Assembly (NCBI RefSeq): GCF_023101085.1
Contig: NZ_CP064703.1
Coordinates: forward strand, 2,914,001-2,978,000
Direction of reading: 5' to 3'
Length of the DNA: 64,000 nt
DNA from: Bradyrhizobium sp. 170
GTDB lineage: Bacteria > Pseudomonadota > Alphaproteobacteria > Rhizobiales > Xanthobacteraceae
The position numbers and the translations under genes were made by a program. This document shows, in pieces, positions 1-8,162 of this stretch. A model generated the notes under the pieces. It saw nothing but the letters and a program-made list of their open reading frames with translations. It had not been told where the DNA came from and searched no databases. The first letter of the stretch is position 1. Each line of letters begins with the position of its first letter.

Positions 1-1450
1 GCGTGAAGATCACCGCGACGATCCAGGAGACGATCAGGGCGAACCCCACGACCCAGAAGATGTTGCCGGCGTATTCACCGGCCGTCGAGCGCGCGAAGCC
101 CACCGGCAGGAAGCCGGCGACCGTCACGAGTGTGCCCGACAACATCGGCGCCGCAGTGTGGCTCCACGCGTAGGCCGCCGCCTTGATGCGGTCCATGCCC
201 TCTTCCATTTTCACCACCATCACCTCGATGGCGATGATGGCGTCGTCCACGAGAAGACCAAGCGCCAGGATGAGGGCGCCGAGCGTGATGCGGTCGAAGA
301 ACCGGCCGGTTTCCAGCATGATGAGGAACACGACGGCAAGCGTCAGGGGGACGGCAGCCGCCACGACGATGCCGACGCGCCAACCGAGGCTGAGCAGGCT
401 CACCAGCAGCACCACGCCGAGCGCCATCGCAAACTTCATCATGAATTCGTCAACCGCCGAGGTGATGTTGACGGCCTGGTCGCTGACCTTGGCCAGAGTC
501 ATCCCGAGTGGCAGCGTCCGAGCGATAGCGGCGGACCGCTCCTCCAGCGCCTTGCCGAGCGCGAGGCCATCCCAGCCCTCTTGCATAACCGCTGCGAGCA
601 TGACGGAGGGCTCACCCTGGTGTCGAATGAGGTAGGTGGGAGGATCCTCGTAGCCGCGGCGCACTTCGGCGATGTCGGAGAGTTTCAGCGTCCGTCCCGC
701 AGCGACGATCGGCGTGTCGGCGATCGCCTGGACGCTGTCATAAGCGCCGTCGACTCGGATGAAGACCTGCGGCCCCTTGGTATCGATCGAGCCTGCCGGT
801 GTGAGGGTGTTCTGCCGCTGCAAGGCGGCAACGATATCCTGTGCCGACACGCCGAGGGTTGCCAGTTTGGCATAGGAGAACTCGATGAAGATCTGTTCGG
901 GACGTTCACCGAGGATGTTGATCTTCTTGACGCCGGGCACGTGCAGGAGGTCCTGGCGAATGGTCTCGGCTTGCCTGGCGAGTTCCCGCATCGGCATGCC
1001 CTTCGCCTTGAGGGCATAAAGGGCAAAGCTCACGTCCGAATATTCGTCGTTAACGAAGGGGCCGAGCACACCAGACGGCAGCTTGCGGGCTTCGTCCCCG
1101 AGCTTCTTGCGGGCTTGGTAGAACTCCTCCTGCACGCTCGATGGCGGGGTGCTGTCCTTCAGCGTGAGCATCATATACGCATAACCTGGCCGGGTGGTCG
1201 TCTCCACTCGGTCGTACCAGGTCAGCTCCTGAAGCCGCTTCTCCAACGGTTCGGCGACTTGGTCCTGCATCTCGCGCGCCGTCGCGCCCGGCCATACCGT
1301 CGTGACCGTCAGGGTTTTGATGGTGAAGGATGGATCCTCCGCCCGCCCGAGCATGATGAAGGCGTAGGCGCCTGCGGCCGCCATCAGGAGGATGAAGAAC
1401 AAGGTGACGGCGCGTTCGCGAACGGCGATCGCGGAAAGATTGAGGTTCAT
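1..1450 (-). CDS. RND efflux transporter permease, partial (C-terminal part outside window)
   Basis: Inner-membrane proton-driven pump of the AcrB/MexF (HAE1) family. The reverse strand reads open from an ATG at 1450 to the window edge, about 483 codons, so roughly half of the usual 1,020-1,050 residues is present. Visible are the N-terminal start MNLNLSAIAVRERAVTLF followed by a membrane segment, the periplasmic porter domain, and the TM4 motif GLLVDDAIIAIE, whose paired Asp residues are the proton relay in this family. A GGAG ribosome site lies inside the end of an upstream fusion-protein remnant whose TGA overlaps the start codon (TGATG). It acts with the membrane-fusion protein upstream and presumably an outer-membrane channel. 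The plus-strand frame over the same DNA is long but only a shadow. Confidence 0.93.
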   Translation of the reverse strand, partial: MNLNLSAIAVRERAVTLFFILLMAAAGAYAFIMLGRAEDPSFTIKTLTVTTVWPGATAREMQDQVAEPLEKRLQELTWYDRVETTTRPGYAYMMLTLKDSTPPSSVQEEFYQARKKLGDEARKLPSGVLGPFVNDEYSDVSFALYALKAKGMPMRELARQAETIRQDLLHVPGVKKINILGERPEQIFIEFSYAKLATLGVSAQDIVAALQRQNTLTPAGSIDTKGPQVFIRVDGAYDSVQAIADTPIVAAGRTLKLSDIAEVRRGYEDPPTYLIRHQGEPSVMLAAVMQEGWDGLALGKALEERSAAIARTLPLGMTLAKVSDQAVNITSAVDEFMMKFAMALGVVLLVSLLSLGWRVGIVVAAAVPLTLAVVFLIMLETGRFFDRITLGALILALGLLVDDAIIAIEVMVVKMEEGMDRIKAAAYAWSHTAAPMLSGTLVTVAGFLPVGFARSTAGEYAGNIFWVVGFALIVSWIVAVIFT

Positions 1451-1530
1451 CAGTTGGCCACTCCTATTTCCTCGACGTTCGTCGTGACGCTCGCGCCGTC
1501 CTGCAGCAGGTGGGCGCCGAGTGAACCGCG
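1449..1530 (-). pseudogene. C-terminal remnant of an RND membrane-fusion protein
   Basis: Directly upstream of the permease start the reverse strand encodes GSLGAHLLQDGASVTTNVEE and a few more residues to a TGA that overlaps the permease ATG. This matches the last residues of the intact fusion protein at 2066-3172 (SLGAHLLQEGARV). No start codon or remaining body of the gene is present, because the NTF2-like gene lies immediately upstream. It therefore appears to be the tail of a second fusion-protein gene that was lost when the NTF2-like gene came to lie here. Confidence 0.7.
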
Positions 1531-1535
1531 CTTAC

Positions 1536-2024
1536 CTAAAAAGCGCGGCCTCTGACTGCGCTTCTGGAGCTTACAATTGGTTCGGCGACAGCCTCTTTGA
1601 GGCCAGCTGCCGCTTGGGCGGCAAGCCCACGGGCCGCTGCTTGTGAATCTTGAAATTCCTCGAGTGCATAGACTCTGCCCCACCGCAGGGTGAATACGTG
1701 GAGGCCACGGTTGACGTACGACGCGTCGCCGTTGAGCAGCGTTGCGGCGCCGTCCCACTCGGCAAACACGGTGGTGTGCCACGGCCAGCCTTTCACCCAG
1801 ATGTTGTTGACCGTGAGACGGAGAGTGGGCAGGACGCGGCCGAGACGCTCAAACCAGCGGCGCAGGGCTTCTTTGTCGTGGCGCTCACCACCAAGCGCGT
1901 GGGCGCCGGAAACGCGGTGATGGACATGCGGCGCGACTGCTTTCACCGCGTCATCCCAGCGATGGTTGTTGACGTGGTCGAAGGTCTTTCGGATTTCTTT
2001 TTTGACAATGTAACTGTATAGCAT
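1536..2024 (-). CDS. NTF2-like / SnoaL-fold protein
   Basis: A 162-residue protein of the nuclear transport factor 2 superfamily, a small cone-shaped fold used by ketosteroid isomerase-like enzymes and binding proteins. The family look comes from the N-terminal helix (FDHVNNHRWDDAVKAVAPHV), the LRRWFERLGRVLPTLRLTVNNIWVKG stretch and the strands W..TTVFAEWDG and LHVFTLRWGRVYALEEFQD. Start ATG 2024 has a GGAGGA site six bases upstream. The last 20-25 residues lose the family pattern and may read into foreign sequence. It sits between the fusion-protein and permease genes of an efflux operon, an unusual place for this fold. Function is unknown. Confidence 0.75.
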   Translation of the reverse strand: MLYSYIVKKEIRKTFDHVNNHRWDDAVKAVAPHVHHRVSGAHALGGERHDKEALRRWFERLGRVLPTLRLTVNNIWVKGWPWHTTVFAEWDGAATLLNGDASYVNRGLHVFTLRWGRVYALEEFQDSQAAARGLAAQAAAGLKEAVAEPIVSSRSAVRGRAF

Positions 2025-2035
2025 TTGCCGTCCTC

Positions 2036-2065
2036 CGACGGTAATCGCGGAAAGATTGAAGCTCG
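2036..2065 (-). pseudogene. N-terminal remnant of an RND permease gene
   Basis: Just downstream of the fusion-protein stop the sequence repeats the first ~30 bases of the permease gene (shared core CTTCAATCTTTCCGCGAT), but the ATG is now ACG and the match ends at the ribosome site of the NTF2-like gene. Paired with the fusion-protein tail at 1449-1530, it shows that a fusion-protein/permease junction exists twice, once on each side of the NTF2-like gene. Confidence 0.65.
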
Positions 2066-3172
2066 TTAGTTTCCGTTGTTTTCAGATGCAGTCCTGACGC
2101 GAGCGCCCTCCTGGAGAAGGTGAGCGCCGAGCGAAACAACCGGATCACCAGAGCTCAGTCCGGAGATCACGGCGGTTTCGCTGGTCACACGAACAAGCTT
2201 GATGGGGCGAAAATGTACGGTCGAGGTGGCGCTGTCCAGGACCCAAACGCCGGTCTTCCGGCCGTCATCGAGCACGGCTCCCAGCGGTACCTGGATTTCC
2301 GGCTGACTCGCCTGGCTTGCCAGCCGAATGGTTACCGTCGCGCCAAGCGGCGCCGCCGCGGCCTCACCATCGAGCACATAACGGGCCTCATAGGTACGGG
2401 TCTGCGCATCGGCGGCGTCCGACAACTGCCGGAGATGCGCCGTATAGCGCCGCCCATCGACCCCATACACGCTGGCCTCAGCCACCGAGCCGATCGCTGG
2501 CCGGATCGTTTCGGGAAGCGCGACCACCGCTTCGCGCGGTCCCGCCTTTGCGATCCGAACGACCGTCTGGCCGGCAGAGACGACCTGCCCCGGCTCGCCA
2601 AGCGTTTCGACCACCGTTCCGTCCGCGTCCGCTACCAGGATCGAGTAGGTCGCCTCATTCTCGGTGACGCGCGCATCAGCTTCAGCGGTGGCGAGTTGCG
2701 CCTGGGCCGTATCCAACGCGGCCTTCGCTTGCTCGTAGCGCTGTTGGGAAGCCCATCCGTTGCTGACCAAGTTGGCGTATCGCCGTTCATCCGCGTCGGT
2801 CTGAACGACAGATGCACGCGCTGCGGCAACGGCGTTGCGCTTCGCCGTGACCGCAAGGCGAAGGTCGGTTTCGTCGATCCGCATTAGCGGCTGACCGGCT
2901 TTGACCTGCTGACCGGCATTCACAAGCCGTTCCACGATTTTGCCGGCGACGCGAAAACCCAGGTTGCTCTGTACCCGCGCCCCTATGATGCCCGTGAAGC
3001 CGCGTTCGGATTCGGTCACCCGCGCCGCCGTCACCATTCTGACGACAGGAGGTTCCTGCCTCGGGTCGCTCACGGCAGAGGCTTCCCGCGTGCGAAGCGT
3101 AACCAAGGCGGTCGCCGCTAACGCCGCGATCAGGATACCCCCTAACACAATGATAGGTCTTCGCTTTTCCAT
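2066..3172 (-). CDS. RND efflux periplasmic membrane-fusion protein (HlyD/AcrA family)
   Basis: A 368-residue adaptor that links the inner-membrane pump to an outer-membrane channel. The start at 3172 (MEKRRPIIVLGGILIAALAA) gives a clean N-terminal signal-anchor. Longer upstream readings would run through the operator region and are rejected. Domains in order: lipoyl half (GARVQSNLGFRVAGKIVERL, near residue 50), alpha-helical hairpin rich in Ala and Gln (about 100-170), second lipoyl half (ADADGTVVETLGEPGQVVSAGQ), beta-barrel and membrane-proximal domain ending SLGAHLLQEGARV. First gene of a minus-strand operon with the NTF2-like and permease genes, divergent from the TetR gene at 3375. Confidence 0.92.
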   Translation of the reverse strand: MEKRRPIIVLGGILIAALAATALVTLRTREASAVSDPRQEPPVVRMVTAARVTESERGFTGIIGARVQSNLGFRVAGKIVERLVNAGQQVKAGQPLMRIDETDLRLAVTAKRNAVAAARASVVQTDADERRYANLVSNGWASQQRYEQAKAALDTAQAQLATAEADARVTENEATYSILVADADGTVVETLGEPGQVVSAGQTVVRIAKAGPREAVVALPETIRPAIGSVAEASVYGVDGRRYTAHLRQLSDAADAQTRTYEARYVLDGEAAAAPLGATVTIRLASQASQPEIQVPLGAVLDDGRKTGVWVLDSATSTVHFRPIKLVRVTSETAVISGLSSGDPVVSLGAHLLQEGARVRTASENNGN

Positions 3173-3193
3173 GTCCGTGTCCTCATCTAAAAT

Positions 3194-3238
3194 AGATTTC
3201 GTTCGAACTCTATACGAGATAGATTTCGAATGAAATCT
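3194..3238. promoter_or_regulatory. 45-bp palindromic operator upstream of the efflux operon
   Basis: An almost perfect inverted repeat: left arm AGATTTCGTTCGAA, inner TCTAT / ATAGA, right arm TTCGAATGAAATCT. It lies 22 bases upstream of the fusion-protein start, where a repressor would block its promoter. A related palindrome lies at 3311-3358. Both are best read as sites for the divergent TetR protein, as is usual for RND operons. Confidence 0.75.
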
Positions 3239-3305
3239 AAAAAATGTCACAAAACCGTGATCGAGCAGCGCGGCCAGGAGCAATGTGTTTAGGGTCGCCC
3301 GCTCC

Positions 3306-3358
3306 TTGATAGATTGCGTTCGTCCTCTATATAAGATAATAGCTTTCGAACGCAATCT
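3306..3358. promoter_or_regulatory. Second palindromic operator and probable tetR promoter
   Basis: Arms AGATTGCGTTCG (3311-3322) and CGAACGCAATCT (3347-3358) form an inverted repeat with the same core words as the site at 3194-3238. A TTGATA -35-like hexamer at 3306 and an AT-rich TATATAAGATAAT stretch at about 3329 place the palindrome over the promoter of the TetR gene at 3375, consistent with autorepression. Confidence 0.65.
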
Positions 3359-3374
3359 AATGCGGAGGTGGACG

Positions 3375-3950
3375 ATGCGTGTGAGTCGAATTCAGGCTGC
3401 GGAAAACCGCGAAACTGTAATCAATGTGGCGAGTCGCCTTTTCCGGGAGCGCGGCTTTGACGGCATCGGCCTTAAGGATCTGATGAAGGGTGCCGGGCTG
3501 ACCCAAGGCGCTTTTTACAAGCAGTTCGAGTCCAAGGAAGATTTGGCGGTAGAGGCGTCAAGGCGGGCATTGGAGAGCGCTTCCGGCCGATGGTCGGACG
3601 CGGCCGCTCAGAATCCTGATGATCCGCTTGGCACGGTGATCGCGTTTTACCTCAGTGGCGACCATCGCGGAGAAAAGATGGACGGCTGCCCGATCGTGGC
3701 ACTCGGCTCGGATGCCGCCCGACAGGGCCCCGGCGTGAAGGCGGAATTCGAAGCGGGAATCAAGGCGCATCTCGACGTGCTCGACCGCTTCATTGCCCAG
3801 ACTGGCGGCGAGGCCGATCGCGCCAAGGCCATGGCCATTCTCGCGACGATGGTCGGCGCCGTGACGCTATCGCGCGTCGTCAACGACCCTGATCTGGCTC
3901 AGGCGCTTCTGGATGCAGCGGTCGAACAGGTTCGCGAAACTGCCGCTTGA
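3375..3950 (+). CDS. TetR/AcrR family repressor of the RND operon
   Basis: A 191-residue regulator. N-terminal helix-turn-helix at about residues 10-55 (ETVINVASRLFRERGFDGI, then LKDLMKGAGLTQGAFYKQF). The C-terminal half is an effector-binding domain with the DGCPIVALGSD segment typical of this subgroup, and ends in AILATMVGAVTLSRVVNDPDL. Start ATG 3375 is chosen for the GGAGG site at 3363-3367; the ATG at 3360 would leave no ribosome site. Divergent from the efflux operon with two long palindromes between them, so local repression with release by a pump substrate is the natural reading. Confidence 0.9.
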   Translation: MRVSRIQAAENRETVINVASRLFRERGFDGIGLKDLMKGAGLTQGAFYKQFESKEDLAVEASRRALESASGRWSDAAAQNPDDPLGTVIAFYLSGDHRGEKMDGCPIVALGSDAARQGPGVKAEFEAGIKAHLDVLDRFIAQTGGEADRAKAMAILATMVGAVTLSRVVNDPDLAQALLDAAVEQVRETAA

Positions 3951-4170
3951 ACGAGGGCACGTTGGTCTTGCGCACGGTTGATAGCGCGGCGTGCCTCTTC
4001 CGTAGCTTTTTGCAGTGTCATTGTTTCCGACCACATGGGTTCGGGTAAGACCGAACGTTCAATTCAATTTTGAATAGCCACTCGCCAGATGCGGTGTAGC
4101 CACGGTTGATCGGCCGAACTACCACGCTGCCATCAACCAATGCTGCGGTCGCGGCTCGGAGACCTTGCAG

Positions 4171-4218
4171 ATGACAGAAGCAGTCATCGATTCGGCCGTT
4201 CGGAGGCCGATTGGCGGG
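4171..4218 (+). pseudogene. Thiolase 5'-end relic
   Basis: The sequence encodes MTEAVIDSAVRRPIG, close to the first 15 residues of the thiolases at 20540 and 53458 ([15 protein letters not shown]). The similarity stops abruptly and the remaining reading frame has no thiolase character. It lies about 250 bases upstream of the fadJ-like gene, a common neighbour of thiolases, so it is probably the stub of a deleted thiolase gene. The rest of the 3951-4464 interval shows nothing I can identify. Confidence 0.5.
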
Positions 4219-4464
4219 GGCGATGGCAGCGCCTCGAACTCTTTGTGCAGAGGGGCACTACGAAGTCCCCATCGACCGAGCCTGTGTGCGGAACGGTTCG
4301 CCACGACGGCGCTGAATGCGCTCGATCTCGAGGAAAGAGCTCCAGGCCGTGCGTAAGAAATTCGCAAATCGTCGTAGCGACCAGCGTTATTACCGGCAGC
4401 CGACTGAAAGCACCGCCGCCGCCGGCGGAATCCGGACACAGTATTCTATCCCAGGAGATAGGCG

Positions 4465-6543
4465 ATGAAGAATCCTGTTAGCATCGAGAAACAAGGGACT
4501 GTGGCCGTCCTTCTGGTCGATAACCCGCCAGTGAACGCGCTCGGCTCATCGGTGCGCCATGGGCTGCGCGACGCCATGCGGCAGGTGCTGGACGATCCCC
4601 AGTATGCGGCTGTCGTGCTTGTCTGCGCCGGCCGCACGTTCATTAGCGGGGCCGATATTCGCGAGTTCGGCCAGAAGATGGAAGGCCCGAGTCTCAGCGA
4701 AATTAATGACCTGTTCGAGAATCGCTCAAAGCCTGTGGTGGCGGCAATTCACGGCGTTGCGTTTGGCGGCGGGCTTGAGCTTGCGATGGGTTGCCATTTT
4801 CGTATCGCAGCAAGCGACGCCAAGCTCGGCCAGCCGGAAGTTAGGCTCGGACTGATCCCAGGCGGAGGCGGTACGCAGCGTCTGCCGCGCGCCATCGGAC
4901 CGGCGAGGGCCGTGCAAATGATCGTGACCGGCGACCCGATCGCTGCGGAAGAGGGGCTGCAGCTCGGGTTGGTCCACGAGGTGTTCGAAGGGGAGGCAGT
5001 AGCGGCGGGAGTTACCTTTGCGCAGAAGGTTCTGTCCGAGGGGCGTCCCCTGCGTTCCCTGCGCGATGATGATTCGAAGCTGCAAGCGGCACGCGCGGAC
5101 CGAAGCATCTTGACCAAGGCAGCCGCCGAAGCGATGAAGCGCAATCGCGGGCTGGAGGCGCCAGCAGCCTGTGTTGAAGCCGTTGCGTGGTGCCTGGACG
5201 TACCATTCGATGAAGCGATCAGGCGGGAGAGGGAGCTGTTCACTCGCTTGATGGCCGGCGACCAGTCAAAAGCGCTGCGTCACGTATTCTTCGCAGAACG
5301 CAGCAGCAATAAGATCGCGGGAGTTGGAGCGGATACGCGATCGCGCAAGATAAACGCCGTTGCTATCATCGGCGCGGGCACGATGGGTGGCGGTATCGCA
5401 ATGTCCTTTGCCAATGCCGGTATTCCGGTGAAGCTCGTCGAGATTGCCAAAGATGCGCTCGACCGCGGGCTTGGCACAATACGTAAGAACTACGAGGCGA
5501 CCGCGGCGCGCTCGGGGTTGGCTTCGGACACTGTCGCCAAGCGCTTGGGATTGATTACCGGTGTCGTGGGCCTAGAGCACGTTGCGGAAGCCGACCTCAT
5601 CATCGAGGCGGCGTTTGAGACCATGCAGATAAAAAAGGACATCTTCTCTAAGCTCGATAAAGTTGCGAAGCCGGGGGCCATTCTCGCAACAAATACTTCC
5701 TTTCTCGACGTGAACGCGATCGCAGCCGTCACGAAGCGGCCTCATGATGTTATCGGGATGCACTTCTTCAGCCCGGCGAACATCATGAAGCTGTGCGAGA
5801 TCGTGCGCGGCGAAAAATCGGCGCCGGACGTGCTGGCTACCGCCGCCGCAGTCGCGCGGCGCATCGGAAAAAGTCCCATCGTTGTTGGCGTCTGCCATGG
5901 CTTTGTCGGCAATCGAATGCTCGTAGTCCGCCTCCTCCAGGCCCGCAAGATGCTGCTTGATGGGGCGCTGCCGCAGCAGGTTGATGCTGTCGCGACGCGG
6001 TTCGGAATGATGGGTCCATTTGCCATGGGCGATATGGCTGGCCTCGATATCGGTTGGCGGTCGCGCAAGGATAGTGGCGAGAAATCTCCGATCGAGGATG
6101 CGTTGTGCGAAGCGGGGCGGTTCGGTCAGAAGACTGGAGCTGGGTACTACCGGTACGATGCGGGATCCAGGACGCCAATTCCGGATTCCGATGTGGAGGT
6201 GCTGATCATGGATGCCAGTCGCAAGCTGGGCATCACCCGGCGCCAAATCAGCGACGCCGAAATTCATGAGCGCCTGATCTATCCGATGATCAATGAGGGC
6301 GCACGAATTCTCGAGGAAGGGATCGCGGAGCGGGCGAGCGACATCGATCTGGTCTGGCTCTATGGATACGGCTGGCCGCCCCAGACCGGCGGCCCGATGT
6401 TCCTTGCGGACCAGGTAGGCTTGCCTGTCGTCGTCGAACGGCTGGCCTATATGGCTGCCCTGGACAAAGACGAGACACTTCGGCCAGTGCCGCTGCTCCA
6501 TCGCCTAGCTCTGGCCGGCGGAACGCTCGCCGCTTTCAAGTAG
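4465..6543 (+). CDS. Bifunctional enoyl-CoA hydratase / 3-hydroxyacyl-CoA dehydrogenase (FadJ/PimF type)
   Basis: A 692-residue beta-oxidation enzyme. The N-terminal crotonase domain (about 1-190) has the oxyanion-hole stretch FISGADIREF and both hydratase glutamates, E105 in GGGLELAMG and E125 in GQPEVRLG. A Rossmann NAD site GAGTMGGG follows near residue 300, then the dehydrogenase catalytic His in GMHFFSP near residue 433, and two C-terminal helical domains. It hydrates trans-2-enoyl-CoA and oxidises the 3-hydroxyacyl-CoA. Start ATG 4465 has AGGAGA upstream. No thiolase gene follows; only a thiolase stub precedes it. It could serve either catabolic block further right. Confidence 0.93.
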   Translation: MKNPVSIEKQGTVAVLLVDNPPVNALGSSVRHGLRDAMRQVLDDPQYAAVVLVCAGRTFISGADIREFGQKMEGPSLSEINDLFENRSKPVVAAIHGVAFGGGLELAMGCHFRIAASDAKLGQPEVRLGLIPGGGGTQRLPRAIGPARAVQMIVTGDPIAAEEGLQLGLVHEVFEGEAVAAGVTFAQKVLSEGRPLRSLRDDDSKLQAARADRSILTKAAAEAMKRNRGLEAPAACVEAVAWCLDVPFDEAIRRERELFTRLMAGDQSKALRHVFFAERSSNKIAGVGADTRSRKINAVAIIGAGTMGGGIAMSFANAGIPVKLVEIAKDALDRGLGTIRKNYEATAARSGLASDTVAKRLGLITGVVGLEHVAEADLIIEAAFETMQIKKDIFSKLDKVAKPGAILATNTSFLDVNAIAAVTKRPHDVIGMHFFSPANIMKLCEIVRGEKSAPDVLATAAAVARRIGKSPIVVGVCHGFVGNRMLVVRLLQARKMLLDGALPQQVDAVATRFGMMGPFAMGDMAGLDIGWRSRKDSGEKSPIEDALCEAGRFGQKTGAGYYRYDAGSRTPIPDSDVEVLIMDASRKLGITRRQISDAEIHERLIYPMINEGARILEEGIAERASDIDLVWLYGYGWPPQTGGPMFLADQVGLPVVVERLAYMAALDKDETLRPVPLLHRLALAGGTLAAFK

Positions 6544-6572
6544 ATCAACAGGTTCGGACACATCAGGGAAGG

Positions 6573-6884
6573 ATGCGGGACAAGATGGTCTACGTGATAG
6601 CAACGCTTACGGTGAAGCCGGAAATGAAGGCGGATTTGTTCTCTGCCGCGAAGGATTGCATTGCCGCCACCCATCAGGAAGATGGATGTATTTCCTACGA
6701 ACTGTTTGAAAGTACCATCGATCCGAACAGGCTCGTGTTCGTCGAACAGTGGCAGTCGGCCGAGTGTCTTCCTCTTCATTCCAAGAGCGACCACATGAAA
6801 GCGTTCGGTCGCGTTGCCGTCAAGTGCTTCGCGGCACCCGTCCAGGTTCAGATCATTACTCCGGAAAAGGTCGAGAAGCGGTAA
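6573..6884 (+). CDS. ABM-domain (YgiN-like) quinol/antibiotic monooxygenase family protein
   Basis: About 100 residues with the ferredoxin-like dimeric alpha-beta barrel pattern of the antibiotic biosynthesis monooxygenase family: VYVIATLTVKPEMKADL, then EDGCISYELFES, FVEQWQS and the HMKAF helix. Members act as cofactor-free monooxygenases or as small-molecule-binding dimers; which applies here cannot be told. ATG 6573 touches the AGGGAAGG ribosome site, so the ATG at 6585 (MVYVIATL) is the more likely start. It lies 29 bases after the FadJ-type gene and is probably co-transcribed with it. Confidence 0.8.
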   Translation: MRDKMVYVIATLTVKPEMKADLFSAAKDCIAATHQEDGCISYELFESTIDPNRLVFVEQWQSAECLPLHSKSDHMKAFGRVAVKCFAAPVQVQIITPEKVEKR

Positions 6885-7080
6885 CACTATCGGCGTTCAG
6901 ACAGGCCCTAAGTAGCATCAATGCGAAGATGCGGAGTTGGAATCAATGCAGCTTGCAGCACGGGAGAACGTCGGATGATACGCGAGCATGAGAGGGCTCG
7001 GCGACCGCGAAGGTGAGAACGCGCCCGACCGGTTCTTGTGCCGGCATCTAGCTAGGGCAGCAGCGAAACAGGAGCTTGTT

Positions 7081-7587
7081 GTGAATAGCCGCCCAAACGC
7101 CCGTATCGTCGCGTTGTTTGTTGCATTTGCAATGCTGGGACTGGATCAACTGACGAAGCATTGGGCACTCGTGTCCTTGGGTACCGTTGGCACGACTATT
7201 AATTTGGTGGGGCCCATTGACCTCACTCTCGTGTTCAATCGCAGCAACGCATTTGGTTTGGTGCCCGACTACGGGGAAATTTCGCGTTGGGCGCTCACTG
7301 CTTTGAGTGTTGCAGTAGTGGCAGTTTTGCTCCTGTTTTTGTGGCGGCAATCGACATCGCTAATGAGCGCTCTTGGGTTCGCATTCATCGGCGCTGGAGC
7401 ACTCGGAAATGCCCTCGACCGCCTCCGATGGGGAGCCGTTGTCGACATATTCGATGCGTCGAAACTTCGATTTGTATGGGTCTTTAATGTCGCTGATATA
7501 TCAATAGATTTGGGGGTCGCACTAATTCTGCTCGCTAGTCTCTTGCCTATTTCGCAACCTCGCGAAGTCGAGCACGGCAACGATTAG
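7081..7587 (+). CDS. lspA: Prolipoprotein signal peptidase (signal peptidase II), probable extra copy
   Basis: A 168-residue aspartic membrane protease that cleaves signal peptides of prolipoproteins. Four hydrophobic segments are visible. The conserved LDQLTK motif is at about 21-26, and the two catalytic aspartates are D113 (GNALDRL) and D139 (FNVADISID). The middle motif is NRSNAFG rather than the commoner NxGAAFG. GTG 7081 is chosen for its AGGAG site and because it begins the membrane domain; an ATG 93 bases upstream adds a non-conserved leader. It stands alone among catabolic genes, not beside ileS, so it may be an accessory copy. Confidence 0.88.
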   Translation: MNSRPNARIVALFVAFAMLGLDQLTKHWALVSLGTVGTTINLVGPIDLTLVFNRSNAFGLVPDYGEISRWALTALSVAVVAVLLLFLWRQSTSLMSALGFAFIGAGALGNALDRLRWGAVVDIFDASKLRFVWVFNVADISIDLGVALILLASLLPISQPREVEHGND

Positions 7588-8162
7588 AATTCTTAGTGTT
7601 TGTCCGTGAACGGCTCATTTTCGACCGAGTCTGCGACGAATCCGCGTTTGTTTATCGCCCCTGATACACTTCAAGATTTTTGGTCTCGCCGGCATTTACT
7701 CACGTAAAGAAGAGGCGATAGTGCGCCGCTGCCTTCAAGATCGGCTTGAGTCCGAAATTACAATTAGTTCGATAATAGAATCGCGCCGTCGGCGTGGAAG
7801 AAGCTCCGCCCCCGTCACGTCCTGATGGGGTATTCAGGATGCACGAGCGCCCGCGGGCCCGCGAGCTAATGTCACAATAGGCGTAGTTTCGCTCTAACGG
7901 TTGAACGCGCCACGTTGCGCCCGCATCAGGCAGGCGTGCCGCTGGCCGGCCAACGAACCATTATCTGAGGGGTTGACGAGTTCTAAAAAAGAACTGTAGG
8001 TTTGAGAGAAAGACATCGGTCGCAACGGCCGGCATGTGCCGGCTTGCAGCGCTCGACCACCGCCCGCTGAGACAGTTCAGCGAGTGACAAAGGACGAGCA
8101 GCCAGCGGCGCAACAAGACAAACCACATGCCCGAAGGGGCATTATTTTCGGGAGGACGTGCA
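7588..8162. other. 575-bp intergenic stretch
   Basis: No convincing gene on either strand. The left two thirds is irregular and less GC-rich than its surroundings, with no transposon ends visible. A degenerate 5-N7-5 element (AGTTCGATAATAGAATC, about 7768-7784) resembles the operators described below. The right part carries the promoter and operator of the binding-protein gene at 8163. Confidence 0.5.
7973..8001 (+). promoter_or_regulatory. Promoter with HxlR-type operator, block A binding protein
   Basis: TTGACG (-35) at 7973-7978 is followed at once by the palindrome AGTTC-TAAAAAA-GAACT (7979-7995), which fills the spacer to a weak -10 (GTAGGT). The same arrangement recurs at 12107, 15716, 42861, 44957 and 48607. 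The likely binder is the HxlR protein encoded in each block. Confidence 0.8.

Noticed and set aside
158..1555. 465-codon open frame on the plus strand
   Set aside because: Antisense to the RND permease, which has clear family motifs; low-complexity His/Arg/Asp-rich translation typical of a GC-rich shadow frame.
5572..6501. 309-codon open frame on the minus strand
   Set aside because: Antisense to the C-terminal half of the FadJ-type gene, whose motifs are unambiguous.
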